The position numbers and the translations under genes are program-made. 64,000 nucleotides of DNA. It comes from Apophysomyces variabilis. Lineage: Eukaryota > Mucoromycota > Mucoromycetes > Mucorales > Mucoraceae. Location of the stretch: NCBI GenBank assembly GCA_002749535.1, contig MZZL01000076.1:96760-160759 (forward strand), given 5' to 3'. A model generated the notes under the pieces. It saw nothing but the letters and a program-made list of their open reading frames with translations. It was not told where the DNA came from and searched no databases. Positions 1 to 11,109 of the stretch are shown one piece after another; position 1 is the stretch's first letter, and each line of letters begins with the position of its first letter.

Positions 1-393
1 TACGGTTTGACGATGATCGTGTTACACCGGTGACATTAAGAGAAGTTTATGAAGATAATTTTGGTGACGAAGGCAACAACGGTTATCTGAGATCTATGCA
101 ACGATTCACGAATGCGTATATGCTTGTTTATTTCCGTGAGGACATGTTGGATGAAATCCTAGCACCCATTGTTGACGACGAGATACCTAAACACTTAAGT
201 ATGTCATTGGTTGTCATAACCTCATAATGACCCTGCCTTTTTATTTGTAGAAAGACCTTTCTGGCAGGAAGGATTTATTATGGCGAAATATAGAAAAGTT
301 AGAGAAAAAGTGTGCCATCATGTGAATGGGATTAATAAAATATCTGATGGCGAGAAACATAAACAAACCAGCACTTTCGTTAGCTTCATGTAA
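1..393 (+). CDS. USP7/Ubp15-type ubiquitin carboxyl-terminal hydrolase, C-terminal part (5' end outside window)
   Basis: The frame is open from position 3 and reads RFDDDRV, then NAYMLVYFRE, then EIPKHL. This is the end of the catalytic USP domain of the USP7/HAUSP (yeast Ubp15) family; the conserved Asp-rich strand and the NAYMLVY strand lie just after the catalytic His region. A GT at 199 and an AG at 249-250 define a 52-nt intron. After splicing the frame runs on for about 47 residues (KRPFWQEGF and onward) to TAA at 391-393. In USP7 orthologues a long tail of ubiquitin-like domains follows this point, and here it is absent. The product would deubiquitinate proteins in the nucleus or cytosol. 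Family identification is secure. The short C-terminus may be a truncation or a mis-chosen splice site. Confidence 0.8.
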
Positions 394-542
394 TCATGGC
401 CATTGCAATAGCCAATAATAAATTATGCATGAGGGTAGCGGGAACGACGGGAGCGTGTTTTATAAATTACAAAGAAAACAAACCATTTACAAATAGGCTG
501 TATCCATCCTCTTTTTTCTTTCCCTCTCCTTTGTTTGTGTCG

Positions 543-3095
543 TTACGCATGCTCGCAAACGATCGGTAGGCGTTGGGAAATGTCATGATACATATTGTCT
601 ATGTCCTTACTACGATCCAAGTCTCGTTCTTGGGCAACGTTGTCTTCCTTGTCTTTTTCTTCTTCTTCTTCTTCCTCTTCTTCTTGTTGTTCTCGTTGTT
701 CTTGTTGTTCTTTAACTTGTTTTCTTCCTGCCTTTTCTTTGACTTTCTCTTTCTCCACTGTTTCCTCTTGGCTTTGCTCCTCATTCTGGCTTGTGATTGC
801 CTCCTTTGTAGCAACGTCTTTTTCTTCTTCCTCTCGTTCCTGTTCTTCTTCGTCTTCTTCTTTATACTGTAAGTACATCGTCCTTTGTTCTGTTTCGACA
901 TCCTGTTCGCTGTACTCTTCCTCTTCGTCCCAAGTAATGCATTGGCCTTCGCTACGCTGCAATTGCTGGTATTCTAGTTCGGCATACTCGCACCAATCAC
1001 TGCCAATTTTATTGTTTGCTTTAGATGAACTTACGTCTCCATTGTTCTCTTGTGAAAAAAAAAAGCATTTACCTTAGTATATAATAGGTCGCTGCTTCCT
1101 CTAAAGCATCATTGAGACCTGTTGCCCTTTTTTTGTAATGTTTAGCACGAAGTGACCCCTGATAAGATTCATGGAGTTGAAAACGGTCAAAGTTGACAAA
1201 CGTATCGAAAAAACGCTCGGCAATGTAACCATTTTGTTTTAAGTCGTGTAATAGAAATTGTCCAGGTGTCGTAGGTTGAATCAAATCGTTCCTAGCAAGA
1301 AAAATAAAGAAGGGGAATGAGTGGTCTGTATCGCTCACCCTTTGGCCAACTTCTTTTTCTTTTGTTTTTGGGGCTCTACATTTGGCATATCACGTCTTCG
1401 AAACGGATGCGATCGTCTTCAGCTATACCATAGAAGATTTGTCTTTTTTCTTGTTCTTCCCAAAATTGAGATAATTCATAGGAGGACAAGACGCCATCAC
1501 CATCCGTGTCCATGCAACGGAACCTTTTGTCATTATGAAGGAAAAAAAAAAGAAGGTCAATGTTTCTACCTACATCCGACACCTGTCAAATACCAGTATT
1601 CAATAGCCATCGGTGTGGTCTTGTCCACTTCTGACAAAAGAAACCCTAAGGATATGCATATATGAAAAACCAAACGAAAATGCCCAATCAATGGCAACGG
1701 GCAATTAAAGGAAGGAACAGAAAGGAGTTTACTTACAAATATAGTCAAGGTATGTCAAGGTCAATGGTTCATCGTAATGATCTTGCGAGCAGGCCCATAT
1801 GCGTCCACATTGCATCACACGATGGATAATACGGGGTGCCATGGCTGTATGATCATAACGAGCCAGATCGTATTCGGAGATGACAAGATCATGGTCGCAA
1901 TCCAAGGTCCAAAACTTGCAATAGAGAACATAAAAGTGCTTATAGGAGAAACAATCGTCCGTCTAAAGAACGGAAATAGGGTCGATCAATAGGTATATAG
2001 GATACTTTCTCTTTCTCTCTCTCTCTCTCTTTTTTTTTTTTATCCATAGGCAAGTAATAGATAGATAAGTACATTACTGACTTCCACGTCGGGTCCAAGG
2101 CGATTGATGATCTCCGTAAATCGGCAACGTTTGAACTGAGGAAAAGTCATTTTACCACTAGGACATCGCGCATCGTAATACAGTCGACAGATCACCGTTT
2201 CAACTATAACAATTCGGGGTTTTTCATTAGGACAATAACATCAATAGACAAATCCTAATGCAATGTTTCTTTTTTACTTAATCCAACTTACTGTATCTGC
2301 TCTGGAATAACGTATTCTCGTTCAGAAAGCATAAACCAGGATGATCGGCCACAACGTCTGATCTCATAAATTTTTTTTTGTGCTTTGGTTTGGCATATGT
2401 TTTCCCTTTCTTTATCTTCATCTTTTTTTCTTTTCCTCTTGTTTTCTTTTTTTTTTCTTTTGGAGACGAACGAAGAACGTCCCTTTCTTTATTTTAAACA
2501 GATAAAAAGGAAAAAGTAGGTTTACCTTCCAAGACAGGTAGGAAATCTTCCGGAGAAAGATAGGAGGTGCCTGCCTTCTTGAGAATATTGAAATAGAGAG
2601 AATGGTCGTCAAATCGATTGCGTGTCAACTGCTTCCATCCACTGAAAAAGAAAACAAAAGATTAATACAATTAATTGATGTTCATAGACCGAAAGAATTA
2701 GTGATTTATGCTTATATGAGCTACCTAGCAAATTCTTCAAAGTTGATCTGATCATGGGCTGTCAGACGCTTAAATAGCGCCGAATTCATATACCGAGGAA
2801 GATGACAAGCTTGGGAAACCGCGACAAAATCGGTCTCGGTCATCTGTTCATGCTTATCAAACAAAGGTTTGACCCTATCCTATTCGACACCCATGATTTC
2901 AATTCATGTTATATTAGAGTGATCCACCTGGAGAGAAAAGAAAAAAAACGTATAGGCTACCAAAGTCTGTTGATGTTTTTGTTTTTGTTCGGATAGCGAC
3001 AGTGGCTTTCCAAATGGAAAATAAAAAGGAGGAATCTTGTCATATTGACCATGCTCGTCATGACGAGTAGTAACGGTTGCATCACAGGTCATCAT
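543..3095 (-). CDS. PP2A regulatory subunit B'' (PPP2R3-type, EF-hand)
   Basis: The exons, read on the minus strand, give the B'' signature in order: IPPFYFPFGKP near the N-terminus (about 3040), an exon with FVAVSQACHLP (2726-2884), FLPVLEG (2527-2640), DVVADHPGLCFL (2291-2371), a CRLYYDARCPSGKMTF exon (2076-2205), FYVLYCKFWTLDCDHDL (1736-1960), SEVDKTTPMAIEYW, and then the EF-hand MDTDGDGVLSSYEL (1377-1526) and FFDTFVNFDRF (1074-1294). The last exon starts SDWCEYAELEY and ends in a long Glu/Gln-rich tail. B'' subunits direct the PP2A A/C core to substrates and bind calcium through EF-hands. The start is placed at the ATG at 3095, but an extra upstream exon cannot be excluded. About eight introns of 50-120 nt interrupt the gene. 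Confidence 0.88.
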
Positions 3096-3488
3096 AATAA
3101 GAATAAAACAGCTGAAAAGAAAAGAAGAAGAACAAAATAACAAAAAAAAGTAGGTAGGAAGAAGAAGAGAGAAAAGGCAAAAAGTAATATAGGGTACAAG
3201 TCGACTGTAAGGCTGTAAATAAACATTCTCTACAGCATAAATGAAAATTTCCCTCCTTTGTCTCCCCTTTTCTTTGGCCTCTTTCCCTTTCATCGTCATG
3301 ATAGCCAGAATATGTGATTCCATTTGACTCCCTCACTCATTCCTGCACTTGGCTGATCTGAAAGCCTGAACATAGCCAAATCTAAAATCTGCACATTGTA
3401 GAGGTAAGATAAAAAGGCATCGGAATGCCCTTACTTTCAACATTAGCGTCTTTTAGCATGTTTTTGTTATATTGCATTAATTATTGGT
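3096..3488. other. Intergenic stretch between the THOC1 3' end and the PP2A B'' start
   Basis: This is an A/T- and purine-rich spacer of about 390 bp. It should hold the 5' leader or promoter of the PP2A B'' gene and the 3' end of the THOC1 transcript, both on the minus strand. No further gene is recognisable. Long pyrimidine/purine runs near 3110-3180 make short antisense reading frames that have no conserved content. Confidence 0.5.
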
Positions 3489-5898
3489 TTAGTCACCATC
3501 GCTTTTTGCTATCATTTCCCTCACTTGCTTAATAATGTATATCTCTACCTCTACCTTTTCGCTGTCCTTCATCTCTTTATAGGCATCCTTCTTGATATTG
3601 TATACCTTTGGTATCAGATGCGCATGGCTTTTAAACATAAGGCGCGTTGCATGAAATAAGGCACCATTCGCTATGTCAAAGCGAGTTTCCGGAGGATCTA
3701 AGGAATCTTCTAAAACTTGTAATGCATCATCAATCACTTTCAGCGCCGTTGGTATCGCTGCTCGTGACCTGAAAGAAATCAATTTAGCTCCAAGACAACA
3801 TCCTTCCACATGAACCACTTACACCATGATATCACTCAATGTTTCCCGAGGCGTTCCATAGAGATCCGTTAGATCTTTATTACCATAGGTATATCTGTAA
3901 CGTGGAGGCGGTGCCTGCAATACAAATTTCATCAACATATGTTTTCATTCGCATCTTTTCTATTTTGCCGTGTACATACCGTCAACCGCGGCTTCTTGCT
4001 CTTCCATAAACTAGTCAATGCTTCAATATCTAGTGGTGGCTTCTCAAAATCTGGGCAACCGGAGGCCTTCCAGATGATCTAACGTAGGCAAAAAGAAGGA
4101 AATAAGTTTGAATCGAGCTCCTTTTGGTGCTAAAAACTAACACATACCCAGTTACGCTCATGTCGTAGTACCGTTAATATGATATCAGTATAGAGTTCTC
4201 CATGTGGCTTCGTTTGCCGCAGTAATGTCAGTAAGCTTTCGCGCACCGTGACGACCCATTCATGCTTTTTGTTTTGGCTTTATGTGAGGTCCGAGTGTGG
4301 GTGATCGTATGTTTACCTGCTCGTCGTTAAGGGTAAATGTCGGCTGAACCAAAGATTGCTTTGTCGCCCCACGTGCTGCAAGCAATGCTTGTGTTTGTTC
4401 TTTTTCCTCTTGCGTGAATCCGGATAAATATTGAAATAAAATAAGAAATTGAACAATGACGTTGCGGCGGAAGCGAGGATCATCGATCTGAAGACGTGGT
4501 CAGCCGGTCTTCCTGTTGGATACGTCCATTACCTCCAATTCCAAAAGCTTGCGACTGCTCAGCAGCCGAGGAAACTGATAATCGCTGTTGATCTCTCTTA
4601 ACATCTGTTCAATAGCGTCCGCGTTTCCATCCACGTGATTTTCGCCGTATCTTCGTTTCTTTCCAGGCATTGGTTCAACCACTTCAGAAGCGCCGGATAT
4701 TGCTTGATCCCGTTCGGCAATTTGTTGGAATTTTTCCAAGATCGCATCACCGCCCTGTTCGCCATGGCAAAGCTTAGTCTGCTGGTCAACCCATCTATAT
4801 GTCCTTACCTTTTTAAACTCATCAAAATTGTTTCCATCAAATATAGAACGTGGATTGGAGAAATATTTCCGTATAGACCAGAATAATTTGTAAAACTTTT
4901 TTTGTTCGTCTGCATACAGGTCAATACGATGGCTACCACACGTTCAGATGTTCATACCAGTCATTGTTGGGTCGGCATCCACATCCTCCTCACTATCGAA
5001 TTGAACAGGCTCTGAGTTGAAATCACCCCTTAAGTTGACGCCTAAATCAGGATAATCAATGTGGGCGATATCTTGTAAGAAAAAGCGCCATTCTACTATT
5101 TACCTGATCTATCTCCCAGAGGAAATGAATTTGCAAGGAACATCAGGATGCGTCCGCAAAATACAGTATTCTTTTCTTTGGATAATCGACGAAGCATTTC
5201 GTTGCACATACGCAACAATACAAGACCCTTTCCTCTTGTTGGCACCATGTTCTGAGGTAACGGAAACCTTAGCGACGAATATCCATGAAATCATAGAAGA
5301 AAAACATACCACAGTCAGTCTTCCTTTCCGTTTTTCGACGTAATTAAATAGAAGCTCGCAGCCAGCAATGGTATGTACATCAAATAATTCCTCAATGAGA
5401 GTAAGAGGAATAACGGTGTCCAGGTAATCTAGCACCATGTAAGTCGGTAAAGAGAACCTAACTCTACGGCGACATTGGACAGTTTACGTACCTGATTCTG
5501 AACTTGTCAATACAAGATCTAAAATATCGAAAAGCTGTTCGAATCGCTTTGCATCGTATTCTGGACATCGATCCTGTCAAGAGTTGGGCGGGAAACATGG
5601 ATGCCGTGAACATAGGGAAAACACAAAGGATCATTCGGTTTACCAAAACGCCAAGAAGCGTTCGACGAAAAATATGTTCCAACGCGTGTTTACGCCAGTC
5701 CGGTTTGCCTTCAACCAGAGGTACGTTGATCGTATTGTCGGGCCCAGCCAGAGGAGCGATGTGTGTCTGCACAAAGGATTTCACGACAGAATCCGGTACT
5801 TCGTTCACGTTTTTGGATTGTCTATACAAAGAAGCTGCTTTGGTACACTCGGCAATGGCGTTTTCCGCATGTTGACGGAACTCTGTAAATTTAGACAT
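3489..5898 (-). CDS. THO complex subunit 1 (THOC1/Hpr1), TREX mRNA export
   Basis: The start is ATG at 5898 (MSKFTEFRQHAENA). Spliced exons give QTHIAPLAGPD, DRCPEYDAKRFEQLFDILDL, a MVLDYLDTVIPLTLIEELF exon (5340-5430) and LLRMCNEMLRRLSKEKNTVF followed by CGRILMFLANSFPLGDRS (5110-5255). That last exon is the most conserved block of THOC1/Hpr1. Further on come ERNWVIWKASGCPDF (about 4080-4170), matching the human ENWNSWK block, and GNKDLTDLYG. THO/TREX couples transcription elongation to mRNP assembly and export in the nucleus. The C-terminus (to 3489) is lysine-rich and less conserved. Eight or more short introns are implied; internal exon edges between 4300 and 5000 were not all fixed. Confidence 0.88.
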
Positions 5899-5998
5899 GC
5901 TTTCGGAAATGAAGAAAAGGTGCACGATCCTTTTTTGCTGTGCGTAGACAATTTTTCGTGTACGGGCTAAACTCAGATCCCTCAAATAAGCACAAGGA

Positions 5999-6222
5999 TG
6001 TCCCCTCAGCAGCCAGCCCAGTCATTTCAAAAAAAGCCAAGTCGCTGTTTGGGTAATTTGATGTCGTGCAAAAACACCTTGTTTTCAAAAATGATATCGT
6101 CTTCACATCGCTCCAGTCTTGCACATTCAATGTATTGCGGATACTTGCATTGTCCACGACTAGGTGCTTGTATTTAGCATCTTGACAATGGCGTTCTTGC
6201 AAGTTATGAATCTCAATGGCAT
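5999..6222 (-). other. Possible coding exon, unrecognised
   Basis: On the minus strand an open stretch reads AIEIHNLQERHCQDAKYKH and continues as DWSDVKTISFLKT. It is preceded by an acceptor-like CCTCACAAG and followed by a possible GT donor after LKT. Composition is protein-like, but I do not recognise the family. It sits immediately upstream of the THOC1 start and could be a leftover exon of the broken locus at 6.4-7.3 kb. Confidence 0.2.
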
Positions 6223-6410
6223 CCTTGTGAGGTTATTATGCGTTAGAAAAAAAAAAGGTGGCAAAGATTAGATGGGATCGATTTATTTACAAAAAATAGC
6301 CAGGAGAAGGTAGTAGAAAAGGGACAGATAAAACGAGAGACGAACTAAGGGAAGAGGGTAAGGAACGAAGATACTAAGGATTCATCAAACGCACAGGAGG
6401 AAGACAATAG

Positions 6411-6740
6411 CTATGTTTGACCATCACTAGCCTTCTTCGTGCGGTAATGGGTTGGTGCGAAAAAGATATGGTGCTGATCTTGACGCAGTGGAAAGGAGTT
6501 AGAAACGTCAATCATCTCCCGCAAGATATCCATGTACTGTCTGCTGTTCCATACTGATAATGCTTCTTCACCTAAAGAGATAATAAAATCTTTATAACAA
6601 AGCAAAGTATTCAGTGGCGGTGAAGGCATGCAAGTCCTTAACAGATTTTGGTAATAACAGAACAGCAATCTTTTTTCTAAATATACGCCGTTGATATCCA
6701 AGAGAGTAAACATGTAGCCAACATAGTCTAGCCAATCCAT
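6411..6740 (-). CDS. Hypothetical 109-aa protein (possibly part of a broken gene)
   Basis: This ATG-to-stop frame is MDWLDYVGYMFTLLDING, then YYQNLLRTCMPSPP, and ends with FAPTHYRTKKASDGQT. Residue usage looks like coding DNA, and the antisense frames are closed. No family is recognised. A second minus-strand frame with similar character lies at 7081-7341, with a CCCG-rich island between them. One gene split by an insertion is possible, but splicing could not be shown. Confidence 0.3.
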   Translation of the reverse strand: MDWLDYVGYMFTLLDINGVYLEKRLLFCYYQNLLRTCMPSPPLNTLLCYKDFIISLGEEALSVWNSRQYMDILREMIDVSNSFPLRQDQHHIFFAPTHYRTKKASDGQT

Positions 6741-6759
6741 GGCTATAACTTGCTTGACT

Positions 6760-7030
6760 GGCTTACTTTGCCTTCAATCCTTGTAGGGTTCGGAATTTGA
6801 CTAGGCCCGAACGGATATCTGGTGGGTGAGCCTCAGTGGCCCGGTTGCCGAGTGATGAAGTTGGTCTGCCTGACTATGGCCCACGGGTCGATGATTGGGC
6901 CTTAGTGTTAGGCCTACTGTGCCGGTCTCTAGGTTAAACCCAGTTATGACCCGCCCGGTTAAGGCCCGCCCATTTCAAGCCATGCGTTCGGCTTGCTTGG
7001 GATTCATAGGTTGACAATACGGGAGAGGCA
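6760..7030. repeat. CCCG/GGCC-rich repetitive island
   Basis: This block is unlike its A/T-rich surroundings. It carries many copies of GGCCCG- and CCCGCC-type words (for example TGACCCGCCCGGTTAAGGCC near 6948) on both strands and has no sustained reading frame. It lies between two unrecognised minus-strand frames and may be an inserted repeat. Confidence 0.45.
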
Positions 7031-7080
7031 AAGCTTGAGAATAGTCAAATCGGGCGCATCCATGTCGCTCTGATTCTTGC

Positions 7081-7341
7081 TCAAACGGATTTGATAATAT
7101 TGCACAATGTCGTGTCTCTGTCAATAAACGGAATATCCAATTGGTCAAGAAAATGGGTTTCTTTTTTATTCCAGGTACCAGACGACATTTTCTTCAATGC
7201 CATTCCAAATAAGACTTCTAGTAGAGAGCATTCGGTGCCATCTTCGGTGGTGAACATCCTTAGTGATATCCTTATGCATGCTGGAGATGGTATCTTTGGA
7301 CGAGCTGGAGGTGGCCTGCTTGATGTCGTTGAGGCACCCAC
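7081..7341 (-). CDS. Hypothetical 86-aa protein
   Basis: The frame reads MGASTTSSRPPPARPKIPSP and then LEVLFGMALKKMSSGTWNKK, ending FIDRDTTLCNIIKSV. An overlapping minus frame starting at 7357 reads MILVRRGCLNDIKQATSSSS and may be the original N-terminus, which would imply a splice or a frameshift between the two. The family is unknown. It is kept at low confidence because a plus-strand frame of similar length overlaps it. Confidence 0.22.
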   Translation of the reverse strand: MGASTTSSRPPPARPKIPSPACIRISLRMFTTEDGTECSLLEVLFGMALKKMSSGTWNKKETHFLDQLDIPFIDRDTTLCNIIKSV

Positions 7342-7570
7342 GCCGCACCAAAATCATGGTGGGTATTAGCTAGAAAAAAGAGAAAGTGGTGGTATTTGTC
7401 GTCAGGCGCACAGTTCACACTTACTCACTTTATAGAAGAATGTTTTGCTTACGTACGCTGTTAGACTAAAGAAGAGCCAAAGTTAGGAGCCGTTACAGCA
7501 ATCCGTCTGCCTTTTGTTGTCTTACCGCTTTGTTTGCTTTCGCTTATACAGCAAAATCGCCCTATGTTTT

Positions 7571-8370
7571 TAGATTGTCTGGAATGTCCGAAGCTATATG
7601 TTGTCCTTGCTTTCAGAAACGGATAGTTGATGCAATCCCTTGATGTTTGTGCCCATTCACCAAGAACAGAGTGTGGAGGAAGGGATATTTCAGGTATGTT
7701 TTACAGTTTCTTCATTGTCCTGAGGTTAGATGACTGCATAATAATAACAACATCCAATGTTGTCGTTCCTTGTTTCACCAGATGTCTCTCTTGAAAGATG
7801 ACTTGTGCGTATTTCTTCCTCAAATCTTTATGTATTTCCTAGAAGTTGATAATTATTGCAATTGTTGCTGTTGTTGTAGCGAGGTTACCTTTACAGAGAG
7901 CTCATCATGCAGCTCCATAAGCTTATGGTTTTGTACGTGGAAGATCGATTTATTTTTGCTGGAATCATGCAGTTGAATAAACTTTATCATATCTGTGCGC
8001 TTTGACTTACGAGATGGTTTTGTCATGCATCGGATTAATAAAGATATCAATAAATCAGGTAACGGAGAGATGCAGTAAAATATAGAACGGGAAGAGAGCA
8101 TACAACGGATAACACATCGCCTTATCAATGGAGGGATGCCTTATGGTATGACGTGTTAATGTCGAGACCATCTCGGAAATAGGGAAACAGTTGTCCGATC
8201 GATTTCATAAACAACCTGTCCCAACCAATAATCTGAATCCGAGTTTTGCTGGCCTGGAAGCACCGTATAGAGAAGCAGAGCCATGGTTCAATCATACAAT
8301 GATTATATGTTTGCATTGACATGTGTTACACGCTTGAACTGCCAAACATTTTTAGTAGCCTTTTTTACTC
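7571..8370. repeat. Dispersed repeat family, copy 1 (decayed mobile element)
   Basis: Collinear blocks of this segment recur at about 50917-51545. Shared words include TTGCTTTCAGA, CAGAGTGT/AGAGTGTG, TAACAACATCCAAT, GTGCGCTTTGACT, TTGTCAT and CTTATCAATGGAGGG, and both end near a TGAACTG...GCATTTTT/CATTTTT motif. The order is the same in both copies with many substitutions and indels between, as expected for an old multi-copy element. Minus-strand frames (8125-8322 and 7853-8128, the latter ending in a poly-Gln run) are likely remnants of its coding part. No superfamily is assigned. Confidence 0.6.
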
Positions 8371-9179
8371 GTCATTTCTCCATGCTACTCGCAGTAACTA
8401 CATAGAAGAGATACAAGGCAGCAGCTCCTTTTATATCAATAGATGATGTACTAAAGATAGACACAATTTTGAATCGAAGTGAAAGAGGACACCTTTCAAA
8501 CCATTACGCATCTTAAATCGGACGCATATGTGGTCATCTAATGGACGCAAGGTAGATATCCAGTAGCGTCAATAAATCCTACGCATCAGCGCAAAATATC
8601 ATAAAATAGGCGCAAACAAAGGTCCAAAAAAAAAACAGTACGATGCTGCACAGGGCAATAACAATAAATTTTTTTTTATTTTAGCTTCAAACCAATACAC
8701 CGTCAATTGAGCTTATTTTCTGGATATACCTGCCTTTTAGTGGCATCATGAATTCTTTCGTTGCTTTCTGTCTCTAATGTATTCCCGATTTTACAGAAGC
8801 ACACGTTGACTATTCTATACAAAGACCTGTGGGCAGGGTATACTTTTTTTCGTTTGTCGGATGAACGGGGTTGATTGGCCGCTGGGACTTCAATGGACCG
8901 TGATGGTATAACACAGTAGGATACGGCTTGTTTACATGCCTTGTCGGTTGACAATAACTAGTCTGCTTAGTTTGCTTATATTTTTTATTCCATTCACGCG
9001 TCATGCCCTCCCACAGCTTTTCCTCAGCGCCTTTCATTGCTCGTTTGTTAGGATGCGAATATGCAAATGTAACGATTGAAGCCGCCAGCTTGAACGGATG
9101 AAACTCCGGTACACAGCACGTGTTTTCATTGTACCTGGAAAGCCAAACTGTTATTCGACCGTTCTGTCTTTGTCGTCTC
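8371..9179. other. Upstream region of the BAG gene; one doubtful minus frame
   Basis: The DNA is A/T-rich. A minus-strand frame (8810-9214, starting MRNPKNDAHDDMRRQRQNG) is open for 134 codons but overlaps the start of the Ubl-BAG gene and has no recognisable motif. It is not called as a gene. Confidence 0.35.
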
Positions 9180-9958
9180 ATGTCATCGTGGGCATCGTTT
9201 TTCGGATTGCGCAAGAATGATCCTCTCTACATCGTTCTATCCTGGAATCGTCGGAGGTATCGAGTGTACCTTAAGGATTTCACTCAAGGTTTCGAGCAAG
9301 CAACCGTTCTCCACCTGAAACAGCATGCCAAACGGCTAACAGGCGTACCACTGTCAACAATGGCACTCATGTACTCGGGTGGTAGGTTAATATGAATCGT
9401 AGCAATTAAAAATTGGTTTTATTCATGTGGATAGCGTATCTGAAGGATGATACTGCAACCTTACCGAGTTGTGGTATCCGACCAGGAGAAGTGGTAATCA
9501 TACTTGGGGAAAGGCCTGATGTAAGTGAAAGGATGGTGACCCCACGCGAAGAACAAAGGAAAAGGAAGTGAACAGATATTGAAACAAAAGCAATTGAATA
9601 GAGAGAAAAGGTGAATCAAACAGCATCCAAAGACTCGGAAGAGTTTGGGTACCTCACGCGAATCGACAAAATAGCCAGTTCCCTGCAAAGGTATAAGGAC
9701 GATGTGGATGCTTTTGAAGCGTTGATTGAAACCGACAAACATGAATCCATGGAAGCGAAGACGGTGCATGACCAGGGCGTTTTCTTATCGGAAAGCCTTA
9801 TGCAATCGTTGATTGCATTGGATGGTATTGTCTGTCCACCTGAGTACGAAACGGCGCGGACACGGCGGCGTGCAGCAGTGAAGTCGTGTCAGCAGCTGTT
9901 AGACCGTGTAGATCATTTGAAAACCGTCTTGAATGATTTGCTTAAAAGTAAAATGTGA
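9180..9958 (+). CDS. Ubiquitin-like/BAG-domain Hsp70 cochaperone (BAG1-type)
   Basis: Three exons (9180-9381, 9435-9520, 9602-9958) join in frame to 214 aa. Residues about 10-90 are a ubiquitin-like fold: YRVYLKDFTQGFEQATVLHL, MALMYSGG, then after the first intron AYLKDDTATLPSCGIRPGE and VVIILG. Residues about 100-214 form a helical BAG domain: FGYLTRIDKIASSLQRYKDD, SESLMQSLIALDGIVCPPE and RRRAAVKSCQQLLDRVDHLK. BAG proteins bind the Hsp70 ATPase domain and act as nucleotide exchange factors; the Ubl can link clients to the proteasome. The domain order Ubl then BAG is that of BAG1. There is no membrane segment, so it is unlike yeast Snl1. Confidence 0.85.
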
Positions 9959-10213
9959 TGTGGAACACGGTTCGTTTACGTTATGACGATAACAATGGAG
10001 TCTTTGAAAAACGAGCCAAAGCAGCTTCTTGTTGTTGCAAAAATCACGTTTATTTTATGCATAAGACAAATAGGCAGACAGATAAACAAAGCAAAGACAA
10101 ACAGAATATCATACAGTGAAAGAAAAAGGGAAACGCAAAAAACAGAGAGAAAGAGAGAAAGAGAGCAAGAACAAAAGCATGTGCGTATATGTATAATGTA
10201 CATGGAGATGATT

Positions 10214-11109
10214 TTAAAAGCGTAGACAGCGAGTGATCGACAAATCAACCAGTCGAGAAAACCATGTAAATCCGACCGAGGTTCTGGTTTGATGACAAAT
10301 GCAGTTGCATTGGCAGCAGGGATTCGTTGCATAGATGAAACGTGCAGTAGAATTGGTAATCAGCGTTGTAACAAGAGCGGCAAGAATAGAAGATGGATGT
10401 TGGTGGAGAAGCCTTGTCAGCAGGGTTTTTGTAGAGAGAGCAGAAAGTATTCCGACGAAGGCAAAGACGTATTGTAGAATGCTAATGGAACGGCGATGGC
10501 TATGATATCGGCTTGCATAATGGGAACGAGATCGCGTTGTACCGGGAAGAAGTGCTAAATTTTGGATGCTTTCATCCAACTGTTTCATCACACGAGCTAT
10601 TCGCTGTTGGCTTTGGGAATAGAGTGCTTTTTGAGCTATCGATGCCATGTAAGCTTTTTGCTTATATGTCTTTGAACGAGTGATTTTCGATGATGATTTT
10701 CGTTTGCCACGCTGCTCTAGAGACACTGGTCGATAAGCATCAATGCTAGCCTGACCCCGGTCGATCAGTTGTTGTAAAGAGGCATTGATCCTTTCGAGGC
10801 TGGCATTGACTGTCTCGGCGTTTAGTCGCACATTGTCCTCTTGTTTATTTTCACTTTCGACGAGTTGTTTTAGCATAGCTTCGTTGATATGCTCCAACCT
10901 GGTAGGTGGATTAGGATTCTCAATGACTTGAAGGCAGATCGCATTTACCTGGATAAACGACTATCAATGTCGTGAAGCATTGTTTCTGCGGTTTTGGTAA
11001 TGCATTTTTCGTCTTTTAAATGGGAAATGGGTGGAGTGTGGTTTATGACATGATTTTCATAAGGGGGTGGAGGTTCTTGGGTATGTCCATAAAATGCTAA
11101 TGTTGTCAT
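10214..11109 (-). CDS. Unknown coiled-coil protein with C-terminal membrane segments
   Basis: Two exons (11109-10949 and 10898-10214) join in frame to 281 aa. The N-terminus (MTTLAFYGHTQEPPPPYENH) is proline-rich with a PPPY motif, a potential WW-domain ligand. Residues about 60-170 are predicted coiled coil (INEAMLKQLVESENKQEDN, then LERINASLQQLIDRG). Residues about 195-245 hold two hydrophobic segments (ISILQYVFAFVGILSAL and HPSSILAALVTTLI). The tail is Cys-rich (CCQCNCICH). I do not recognise the family. The topology suggests a tail-anchored or hairpin membrane protein. The gene converges on the BAG gene, with only about 250 bp between the stops. Confidence 0.6.

Noticed and set aside
573..1077. 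Plus-strand Ser- or Phe-rich frames opposite the PP2A B'' last exon
   Set aside because: They are the antisense of the Glu/Lys-rich minus-strand tail; the trinucleotide repeat keeps several frames open.
5504..5970. Overlapping plus-strand frames of 123-128 codons
   Set aside because: They are antisense to the first THOC1 exons, which have clear homology on the minus strand.
8810..9214. 134-codon minus frame before the BAG gene
   Set aside because: It overlaps the Ubl-coding exon, has no recognisable motif and no supporting splice signals.
10289..10477. Plus frame opposite the two-TM protein
   Set aside because: It is antisense to a coiled-coil gene with consistent splicing.
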